Below, one piece after another: positions 1 through 5,495 of a stretch of 8,874 nt of DNA. The stretch is taken from positions 1-8,874 of the forward strand of contig JADHLS010000169.1 in assembly GCA_016780605.1 (NCBI GenBank). The letters run 5' to 3'. Positions within the stretch are counted from its first letter, which is position 1, and each line of letters starts with the position of its first letter. This stretch comes from Reyranella sp. GTDB taxonomy: Bacteria; Pseudomonadota; Alphaproteobacteria; Reyranellales; Reyranellaceae. A program made the translations under genes and the position numbers. The notes beneath the pieces are model-generated. The model was given only the letters and a program-made list of their open reading frames with translations. It did not search any database and was not told where the DNA came from.

Positions 1-293
1 GCCAGCGCCGTTATGTCGGCGGCCTTGGCCTCGCCGAGCGGATTGGGGCGGATGACGCCGGCGTTGTGGACGATGTGCGTGACGCGATGCCGGCGGGCGA
101 CATCTTCGGCGACGGCGGCCGTGGCCTTGGCGTCGAACAGGTCGACGGCGCGGCTTTCCAGATGGGGATGCGACCAGTCGGGCTTCTCCAGCGCCAGCGA
201 CACGACGCGATAGCCGCGGTCGAGCATCGCGTGAGCGATGGCGGCGCCGATGCCGCCGCTCGCGCCGGTCACAATGGCGGTGGCCTCACTCAC
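1..293 (-). CDS. Short-chain dehydrogenase/reductase (SDR), C-terminal part beyond window
   Basis: First 97 residues of an SDR that runs off the low-coordinate edge. The GTG at 293 starts MSEATAIVTGASGGIGAAIA. It overlaps the cyclase-family stop by eight bases, and no in-frame ATG lies before the cofactor motif. The nucleotide-binding loop TGASGGIG (residues 9-16) is perfect. A VDLFD stretch (50-54) follows, and HNAGV (76-80) is close to the canonical NNAG. The catalytic Ser-Tyr-Lys lies outside the window, so activity cannot be judged. Unlike the SDR domain of the DUF35 fusion, this one has an intact cofactor site and is likely a working NAD(P)-dependent enzyme. In the proposed pathway it could oxidise the diol formed by the dioxygenase. 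That assignment rests on position only. Confidence 0.87.
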   Translation of the reverse strand, partial: MSEATAIVTGASGGIGAAIAHAMLDRGYRVVSLALEKPDWSHPHLESRAVDLFDAKATAAVAEDVARRHRVTHIVHNAGVIRPNPLGEAKAADITAL

Positions 294-1086
294 GCGGCAC
301 CAGCGCCAGCACGCGCAGCGGACTGCCCGAGCCGCGGCGGATCTTGAGCGGCGCGGCCAGGATCACCGAGCCGGTCGGCGGCAGCAGGTCGAGATTGGTG
401 AGGCACTGCAGGCCGTAGCGGCCCTTGCCGTGCATGTAGTAGTGCGCGGGATAGGGCGGATTGAAATGGAAGGCCTGGCCGGCGTCGGTGCCGATGGTCT
501 CGGTGCCGAGCCCGTGCACGTCGCGCTCCTCGACCAGGAAGCGCACGACCTCGGGCCCCGGTCCCGGCGTGTGCTGGCCATCCTCGTGCATGTTGACGTA
601 CTCGCGGCCGGCGCGCTTGGACCAGTCGGTGCGCAGCAGCACCCAGCTGCGCGCCGGGATGCGGCCGTGCTGCTTCTCCCACGCCGACACGTCGGCGACG
701 GTGAGCTCGTAGTCGGGGTTCTCGGCGGATTGCTTCGAGATGTCGATGACCACGGCCGGGGCGATGAAGTCGCCGGGCGGGATCGTGTCGACCGAGTTGC
801 GCGGCAGGTCCTTGCCCGAGATCCAGTGCACCGGGGCGTCGAAGTGCGTGCCGGTGTGCTCGCCCATGGAGATGTTGTTCCAGTACCAGGCGCCGCCGCG
901 CTCGTCGTAGCGCGACACCTCCTCCATGCGGAAGGGCGCGCACTGGCCGAGCTCGGGCGGCATGACGATGGTGGGGAACTCGGGCGTCAGCGTGTGGGTG
1001 AGATCGACGACGTCGATGGCGCCGGAGGCGATGGCGCCGGCGAAGGCCGCCAAATCGGGAGAAGCCATGTCGGTGTTCCTGCTCAT
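286..1086 (-). CDS. Cyclase-family metal-dependent hydrolase (kynurenine formamidase / isatin hydrolase superfamily)
   Basis: 266-residue protein of the cyclase family (PF04199 type), whose characterised members hydrolyse N-formylkynurenine or isatin using Zn or Mn. The metal-binding motif is intact: H77-T-G-T-H81-F-D83-A-P-V-H87, matching HxGTHxDxPxH. A second site follows, IGTDAGQAF (198-206), then H215 and H219 in PAHYYMHGKG, and LQCLTNLDLL (226-235). In kynurenine formamidases a Glu is expected where Gln227 stands, which argues for a different substrate. The ATG at 1086 overlaps the preceding stop as ATGA, like the other junctions. An in-frame ATG at 1068 has a better AGGAA ribosome-binding site and would remove six residues. 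In context an amide-bond or lactam ring-opening step is likely; isatin hydrolysis is a good candidate but remains inferred. No signal peptide is evident. Confidence 0.9.
   Translation of the reverse strand: MSRNTDMASPDLAAFAGAIASGAIDVVDLTHTLTPEFPTIVMPPELGQCAPFRMEEVSRYDERGGAWYWNNISMGEHTGTHFDAPVHWISGKDLPRNSVDTIPPGDFIAPAVVIDISKQSAENPDYELTVADVSAWEKQHGRIPARSWVLLRTDWSKRAGREYVNMHEDGQHTPGPGPEVVRFLVEERDVHGLGTETIGTDAGQAFHFNPPYPAHYYMHGKGRYGLQCLTNLDLLPPTGSVILAAPLKIRRGSGSPLRVLALVPRE
1076..1080 (-). promoter_or_regulatory. Candidate ribosome-binding site for an alternative cyclase start at 1068
   Basis: AGGAA on the minus strand, seven bases before the in-frame ATG at 1068. The upstream ATG at 1086 has only a weak purine stretch before it but overlaps the previous stop codon. 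This site makes 1068 a real alternative start; the protein would lose only six N-terminal residues, outside any motif. Confidence 0.35.
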
Positions 1087-2324
1087 GATCCCAGCTCGCG
1101 CTCGAGCGCCTTGGGGCTGACGGCGAGGCGCGCGCGGATATCCTCGGCGATGTCGCCGACGAAGAGGTCTTCCAGGCCCTGCTGCAGCGCGCGCACGGTG
1201 GCGTTGGCCAGCGCCGAGGGCGCGACCTTGGGCGGCGGCACCGCCTGATACCATTCGGTCTCGAGCGGACCGAAGAAGACGTTCAGCACCTTGACGCCGC
1301 CCGGCCGCAGCTCGGCGCGCAGCGATTGCGCCGCCGAAAGACACGCCGCCTCGGTCGCCGAGAAGGCGCCGTAGGCCGGCCAGTTGGCGAGCGCATAGAC
1401 CGACAGCAGGTTGACGAAGGCGGCGGCCGAGTTGACGCCGTCGGCGCCGCGCGCGCGCAGCACCGGGCCGAAGGCCTGAGCCAGCCGCGTCAGGCCGAAG
1501 TAGCGGATCTCGAGCTCCTCGCGCGCCACGGTGAGGCCCTTGCGCTCGATGATGCCGCCAGTGCGCACGTGCTCGGCCGTGTTGATCAGGATGTCGACGC
1601 GCGGGGCGTACTCGCCGGCGCATTCGTTGACCGAGATCGTGTCGGTGAGGTCGAGCGCCACGATCTCGACGCGCTCGAGCTTGCGCAGGCGCTCCTCGCC
1701 GGGGAACGGCTTCCAGGGATCGGCGACGCCGACGAAGACGACGCTGGCGCCGGCCGCCGAGCAGGCCTCGGCCAGCGCCTGGCCGACGGCGGTGCGGCCG
1801 TCGGTGATCAGCACGCGGCGGAACTTGGGATCGCAGGTGAGCTCGCGCCACTGCGGGTCGTCGGCCATGTTCGGGGTGTCCTCCATGGGCAGCGCCATGG
1901 CGATGGCCTGACCGGATTTGTCGAGCTTCAGGGCGAGGCGCGTGCGCTCGCCCTCGCGCAGGTCGCCGTGCAGATGGGCCACGATCGAGGGACCGGCATC
2001 GAGCTGCACGGTGCCGATGCGCCAGGGCATGCGCTCGCGGAAATAGACGTCGGTAGACGTCCGGATCGTCGTCTCGGCCAAAAGCGTGCCGCGATTGTCG
2101 ACGTCGCGGAACGGCAGGCGCGCCGACAGGCAGCGCGGGCAGGCATCGCGCGGCGGATAGATCACGGCGGCGCAGTCGCTGCAGACCTGCAGGCGGAAGC
2201 GGCCTTCGGCGGCGGCCTCGGTGAGGCCGAGCGCGGTGCGGCTGCGCACGCCCTGCGGCAGCAAGGGCACGCGCGTCTTCTTGAGCGGATTCTTGCGCTT
2301 GGGGCGGACCAGCGGCTCGGTCAT
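1083..2324 (-). CDS. DUF35 zinc-ribbon/OB-fold protein fused to a degenerate short-chain dehydrogenase domain
   Basis: 413-residue two-domain protein. Residues ~40-155 are a DUF35-type module. Its rubredoxin-like zinc ribbon has C48-x2-C51 and C62-x2-C65 (QVCSDCAA, ACPRCLSA), followed by an OB-fold (DNRGTLLAETTIRTS onward). Residues ~168-413 have the SDR fold, but key motifs are worn. The TGxxxGIG cofactor loop reads TDGRTAVG (174-181), NNAG reads NTAE (248-251), and the YxxxK motif reads FSATE (321-325), so Tyr becomes Phe321 and Lys becomes Glu325. The catalytic Ser position is kept (S308). I infer a structural or acyl-CoA-binding role rather than dehydrogenase activity. DUF35 proteins partner thiolase-like proteins, and the preceding gene is one, overlapping by ATGA. 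The start at 2324 has GAGAGG six bases upstream. Longer in-frame extension into the thiolase gene is rejected. The fusion appears genuine: both domains are read in one uninterrupted frame. Confidence 0.88.
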   Translation of the reverse strand: MTEPLVRPKRKNPLKKTRVPLLPQGVRSRTALGLTEAAAEGRFRLQVCSDCAAVIYPPRDACPRCLSARLPFRDVDNRGTLLAETTIRTSTDVYFRERMPWRIGTVQLDAGPSIVAHLHGDLREGERTRLALKLDKSGQAIAMALPMEDTPNMADDPQWRELTCDPKFRRVLITDGRTAVGQALAEACSAAGASVVFVGVADPWKPFPGEERLRKLERVEIVALDLTDTISVNECAGEYAPRVDILINTAEHVRTGGIIERKGLTVAREELEIRYFGLTRLAQAFGPVLRARGADGVNSAAAFVNLLSVYALANWPAYGAFSATEAACLSAAQSLRAELRPGGVKVLNVFFGPLETEWYQAVPPPKVAPSALANATVRALQQGLEDLFVGDIAEDIRARLAVSPKALERELGS

Positions 2325-3496
2325 GCGGTGCCTCTCGCCAGCAGCGCCGCACCGCTCGCCAGTCCGCGATCGTAGGTGATCATGCCGAAGCCGGAGACCA
2401 CGCCGATCTTTGCGTCCGGCACCGATGCGCCAAGTGTCTCTCCCGTCAGCTGGCGGACCGCTTCGACCAGGCCCAGGAAGCCGCCGGCCGCGCCCGCCTG
2501 GCCGACCGACAGCTGGCCGCCCGAGACGTTGTGCGGGAAGCTGCCGTCGGCGGTCAGCGTGTGCGAGCGCACGAACGCGGGCCCCTCGCCCTTGGCGCAG
2601 AAGCCCAGGTCCTCCATTTGCATCATGCAGATCACCGGATAGTCGTCGTAGGTCTGCACGAAGTCGACGTCGTCCGCGGTGACGCCGGCCATGGCGTAGA
2701 ACTCGTCGATGTCGAGCGCCCAGCCGCCGCGGTACTGGATGGGATCCTCGGGGAAGGCGTTGTGCCGCTCGATGGTTGAAAGCAGGCGCGCGCTCTTCAG
2801 GCCCTGCGAACGCGCCACGTCCTCGCGGCAGACCAGGAACGCTTCGGCGCCGGCGCAGGGCATGACGCAGTCGAACAGATGGATGGGATCGGAGATGGCG
2901 CGGGCGCCGAGATAGTCGTCGAGCGTCAGCTTCCTCTTCATCAAGGCGTGCGGGAACTTCAGCGCATTGTCGCGCTGGGCGACGCAGATCTTGCCGAAAT
3001 CCTCGCGCGTGGCGCCATAGTGCTTCATGTAGTTGCGCGTGATCAGCGCGAAGCCGGAGTTGGGGCCGCCCGAGCCGTAGGGATAGACGGCGTCCTGGGC
3101 GAAGCGCGAGAAGGTCGAGAGCATGCGGCGGAAGGAATCGACCTGGTTGGTGTCGCCGGCGACGCAGACCACGAACTCGGCATCGCCGCACTGCACGGCC
3201 CGCGCCGCGCGACGCAACGCCACGACGCCGCTGGCGCCGCCCAGCGGCACGTGATCGAGCCAGCGCGGCGACAGGCCAAGATGCTGGGTCAGGCCGATCG
3301 CGGTGTCGGGGCCGACGGTGAAGCTCGACAGCGACAGGCCGTCGATGTCGGCGCTCTCGAGCCCCGCTTTCTTGACGACCTCGCGCACGGCGCGGCCGAC
3401 CCACCAATGCGCCGTGTTGGTCGAATAGCGCCGGTAAGGCACCGTGACGGGCGCGGTGACGACGATGCCGTCGTAGGGTTGTCTTGGCGCTCTCAT
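2321..3496 (-). CDS. Thiolase-like protein without thiolase catalytic residues (putative aldolase partner of DUF35 protein)
   Basis: 391 residues with the thiolase fold of the SCP2/lipid-transfer-protein type, beginning IVVTAPVTVPYRRYSTN. Family landmarks are present but catalytic residues are replaced. The nucleophile loop reads VPLGGASG (84-90) with Ala88 where thiolases have Cys. The GHPxGATG loop reads VGQAGAAGG (331-339), with Gln333 where the His is expected. The C-terminal CxGxG loop reads VVSGFGM (366-372), with Ser368 for Cys. Tyr283 and Tyr286 (QTYDDYP) lie where thiolase-like proteins carry their middle active-site motif. Such proteins pair with DUF35 zinc-ribbon/OB-fold proteins, and in steroid side-chain degradation the Ltp2-ChsH2(DUF35) pair is a retro-aldolase. 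The next gene encodes exactly such a module, with an ATGA overlap. I infer C-C bond cleavage of a beta-hydroxyacyl-CoA rather than thiolysis. The start at 3496 gives a full-length N-terminus; its upstream GGTGG is a weak ribosome-binding site just outside the repeat. Confidence 0.9.
   Translation of the reverse strand: MRAPRQPYDGIVVTAPVTVPYRRYSTNTAHWWVGRAVREVVKKAGLESADIDGLSLSSFTVGPDTAIGLTQHLGLSPRWLDHVPLGGASGVVALRRAARAVQCGDAEFVVCVAGDTNQVDSFRRMLSTFSRFAQDAVYPYGSGGPNSGFALITRNYMKHYGATREDFGKICVAQRDNALKFPHALMKRKLTLDDYLGARAISDPIHLFDCVMPCAGAEAFLVCREDVARSQGLKSARLLSTIERHNAFPEDPIQYRGGWALDIDEFYAMAGVTADDVDFVQTYDDYPVICMMQMEDLGFCAKGEGPAFVRSHTLTADGSFPHNVSGGQLSVGQAGAAGGFLGLVEAVRQLTGETLGASVPDAKIGVVSGFGMITYDRGLASGAALLARGTA
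2331..2336 (-). promoter_or_regulatory. Ribosome-binding site of the DUF35-SDR fusion gene
   Basis: GAGAGG on the minus strand with six bases to the ATG at 2324. It fixes the start of the fusion protein and rules out the much longer in-frame extension that would run through the thiolase-like gene. Confidence 0.6.
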
Positions 3497-3512
3497 GGGC
3501 GACCACCCACCG

Positions 3513-3640
3513 CCTCACCCTGAGGAGCGCCCGCAGGGCGCGTCTCGAATGCGCGCGGTAATCCGCGCGTGGGTGGGCAATACCACGGGCGGTTCCCACC
3601 CTTCGAGACGCCGCGCTGCGCGCGGCTCCTCAGGGTGAGG
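3513..3640. repeat. Nested palindromic intergenic repeat (REP-like element)
   Basis: A 128-base inverted-repeat element fills most of the 179-base gap between the dioxygenase small subunit and the thiolase-like gene. Outer arms 3513-3528 and 3625-3640 are perfect 16-base complements (CCTCACCCTGAGGAGC). Further in, 3540-3549 and 3602-3611 are perfect 10-base complements (GCGTCTCGAA). Directly inside these on the right, 3571-3577 and 3595-3601 pair (GGGTGGG/CCCACCC). A separate small hairpin at 3552-3569 has a 7-base stem and TAAT loop. Each outer unit also folds on itself: 3527-3532 with 3536-3541 on the left, 3610-3615 with 3621-3626 on the right. It therefore looks like two ~38-base units in inverted orientation around a structured spacer. 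Similar dispersed palindromes are known in alphaproteobacterial genomes. It could stabilise or attenuate the transcript. It has no T-tract, so a simple intrinsic terminator is unlikely. The remainder of the gap shows no recognisable promoter. Confidence 0.85.
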
Positions 3641-3675
3641 CAATTGGTGGGGCCGCTGTTCGCCATGACGACCGC

Positions 3676-4161
3676 TCAAACAAACAGCTGGATGCTGCCC
3701 AGCGCCGCATCGCAATTGACGAGATCGACGCGCTTCAGGCGGATCCTGAGCGCATTGTCGACCACGGTGAGATGATGCGTCGCCCATGCCGCGTAGAGCG
3801 TCTGCTCGTCGGCGCGGCTTTCGACGTAGTGCAGGGGCGTCCAGGTCACGTAGTGCTTGTCGCCATCGTCGCGCGCGTCGACCTGCGGCTGTTGCAGCAC
3901 GTGATGGCAGCGGCTCTTCGGGCTCTGGCTGTAGGTCGCCTTGCCCTTGAGGCGATCGACGCGGATCCGGAGCAGCAGCTTGTCCTCGTACATCAGCGAC
4001 GTCGTGAGCCGGGGATCGGTCTGGCCGCTTTCGAGCGGCATCCAGTAGTGGCCGTCCTCGGTGAAGAGATTTAGCCAGTCGTCGAGGCGATGCTGGTCCA
4101 AGAGCCGCGCCTCGCCGACGACGAAATCGATCAGCTGCTGGTCGGTCGGAACGAACGCCAT
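3676..4161 (-). CDS. Aromatic-ring-hydroxylating dioxygenase, small (beta) subunit
   Basis: 161-residue protein of the ring-hydroxylating dioxygenase beta family (NTF2/SnoaL-like cone fold), which caps the alpha subunits in an alpha3beta3 oxygenase and has no metal centre. The family pattern is clear: an N-terminal helix with EARLLDQHRLDDWLNLF (about 17-33), then TEDGHYWMPL, then SLMYEDKLLLRIRVDRL (about 55-71), and a C-terminal beta-strand pair near LRIRLKRVDLVN. The ATG at 4161 lies five bases after the alpha stop. An in-frame GTG at 4170 would overlap the alpha stop by four bases (GTGA) and add three residues; the sequence does not clearly decide between them. It is the last gene before the repeat-filled gap at 3497-3675. 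Confidence 0.93.
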   Translation of the reverse strand: MAFVPTDQQLIDFVVGEARLLDQHRLDDWLNLFTEDGHYWMPLESGQTDPRLTTSLMYEDKLLLRIRVDRLKGKATYSQSPKSRCHHVLQQPQVDARDDGDKHYVTWTPLHYVESRADEQTLYAAWATHHLTVVDNALRIRLKRVDLVNCDAALGSIQLFV

Positions 4162-4166
4162 CGTCG

Positions 4167-5495
4167 TCACGCGCCCATGGTCATGAACTTGGTCCAGGCG
4201 CGGAACTGGTTGCGCATCTGCCCTTCCGACGTGCCGTCGGTCACGACGTTGCGCTGCCCCGGCTCGTCGGCCGAGTAGAGGCGCTGCACGTTCACCCATT
4301 CGTTGCCGTTGCCGGCCAGGCCCGCCTGGGCGCGCTCGTAGACTTCGAGATCGTCGTGACCGACGATCGAGGTCGGGGCATTGACCAGCCGGTTGTACAT
4401 CACCGTGCGCTCCAGCAGCATGTCGGGCGCGCCAACCAGCCGGAACGCCCAGGATTCGACCAGCGTCTTGTTGGCGGCGATCGGCTTGAAGAGGCGCAGA
4501 AGCTGGATCGGCCCCTTCACCGTGACGTTGGGGAAATAGACCGTGTTGTGGCGGTTCTCGCCCAGGATCGCCCGGGCCCGCTCCTCGCCGTAGGCCGCTT
4601 TCATCTGCTCGAAGTATCCCGGCACGGCCGAATAGTCGGAATGGATGGAATGCGACACGCCGGTGTGGCCGTGGCCGTTGTCCCAGACGCGGATGCCCAT
4701 GGTCTGGAAGAAGTCGTAGGGGCTGGCGAACGGCGCATAGATCTCGACGACCATCGGCTTCTTGGCGCCGGCCGGCGCCGACTTCCAGACATCGACCGCC
4801 GTGCCGGCCGAGGACTGATGGGCGATCATCGGATGGCAAGTGTCGGTCAGATTGTCGACCAGCATCTTCCAGTTGCAGTCGTGCTTGTAGCGCAGCGCGC
4901 CGCCTGCGACCTCGAGCTTCCCGACGGGCGAGCGGTCGATCATGTTGTCGAGGCTGCTCAGCGATTCGCCGAAGAACTCGTCGAAGCCCAGCCCGACGTC
5001 CGAAAGCTTGCCGAAGACGAAGCCGCGATAATTGTGGACGTGGCGCACCGGGGTCAGGCCGCGCGCGCCGTGGCTGTCGGCGAAGCCGGTGTTGTCATAG
5101 CCGCTCTTCAGCGGGATGCCGGCCAGGCTGCCGTCGAGGCGGAAGGTCCAGGCGTGGTAGGGGCAGCGAAAGAAGCGGCCGGTGTTGCCGCAGGCCTCGC
5201 CGGTCAGCCGCGTGCCCTTGTGCGGGCAGCGATTGTAGAAGACGCTGACCTTGTCCTCGGCGCTGCGCACCATGACGACGGGCTGGGTGCCGATGGTGGT
5301 GGCATAGTAGTCGCCGAGCTTGGGCACCTGGCTCTCATGGCCGACATAGACCCAGGTGTTGGCGAAGAGATGCTCCATCTCCAGCTCGAACAGCTCCTGG
5401 TCGAGATAGAGGTCGCGATGGACCTCGGTCTCGCGCACCAGCGCCGAGATCGCCTGCCGGTTGCCGCGGTACTTTCCTGGATTCTGGCCGATCAT
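4167..5495 (-). CDS. Rieske [2Fe-2S] aromatic-ring-hydroxylating dioxygenase, large (alpha) subunit
   Basis: Terminal oxygenase large subunit, 442 residues, normal for the family. It uses O2 and electrons from a ferredoxin or reductase to hydroxylate an aromatic ring. The Rieske cluster ligands are C90-x-H92 and C111-x2-H114 (NRCPHKGT, FRCPYHAW), with an 18-residue spacer, slightly longer than the usual 15-17. The catalytic domain has NWKMLVDNLTDTCH at 208-221: D218 is the bridging Asp and H221 and H226 are iron ligands. D381 or D382 (GHDDLEVYE) is the likely third ligand. Canonical Glu-Asn before the bridging Asp is Asp214-Asn215 here, and Cys220 replaces the common aromatic residue before H221; I believe this is a subfamily trait. 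The start at 5495 overlaps the iorB stop as ATGA, with a GAGAG ribosome-binding site six bases upstream. An in-frame upstream extension to 5846 runs inside iorB and is rejected. The small subunit follows directly. No ferredoxin or reductase gene is in view. The substrate is not readable from sequence; an indolic or aryl-acetic acid is inferred from context. Confidence 0.95.
   Translation of the reverse strand: MIGQNPGKYRGNRQAISALVRETEVHRDLYLDQELFELEMEHLFANTWVYVGHESQVPKLGDYYATTIGTQPVVMVRSAEDKVSVFYNRCPHKGTRLTGEACGNTGRFFRCPYHAWTFRLDGSLAGIPLKSGYDNTGFADSHGARGLTPVRHVHNYRGFVFGKLSDVGLGFDEFFGESLSSLDNMIDRSPVGKLEVAGGALRYKHDCNWKMLVDNLTDTCHPMIAHQSSAGTAVDVWKSAPAGAKKPMVVEIYAPFASPYDFFQTMGIRVWDNGHGHTGVSHSIHSDYSAVPGYFEQMKAAYGEERARAILGENRHNTVYFPNVTVKGPIQLLRLFKPIAANKTLVESWAFRLVGAPDMLLERTVMYNRLVNAPTSIVGHDDLEVYERAQAGLAGNGNEWVNVQRLYSADEPGQRNVVTDGTSEGQMRNQFRAWTKFMTMGA

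Noticed and set aside
238..1248. Long plus-strand open frame (336 codons)
   Set aside because: Antisense shadow of the cyclase-family gene and the end of the DUF35-SDR fusion. Its translation is rich in Arg, Ala, Val and His with no domain pattern, typical of GC-rich codon-position bias.
2043..2061. Short tandem-looking AGACGTC motif
   Set aside because: Only two copies within coding sequence of the fusion gene (encoding RTSTDV); no sign of an operator or expanding repeat.
1083..2324. Fusion of DUF35 and SDR caused by a sequencing frameshift
   Set aside because: The frame is open throughout, with good coding pattern in both domains and no loss of similarity at the join; a frameshift would have to restore both domains by chance.
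1326..2375. Plus-strand open frame (349 codons)
   Set aside because: Antisense to the DUF35-SDR fusion, whose zinc-ribbon and SDR patterns are clear on the minus strand.
2325..3599. In-frame N-terminal extension of the DUF35-SDR gene through the thiolase-like gene
   Set aside because: The extension is low-complexity Arg/Ala-rich shadow sequence; a good ribosome-binding site and ATGA overlap define the start at 2324.
3513..3640. Repeat read as a simple intrinsic terminator
   Set aside because: The structure is a large nested palindrome with no following T-tract on either strand. Genes on both sides fit one pathway and point the same way.
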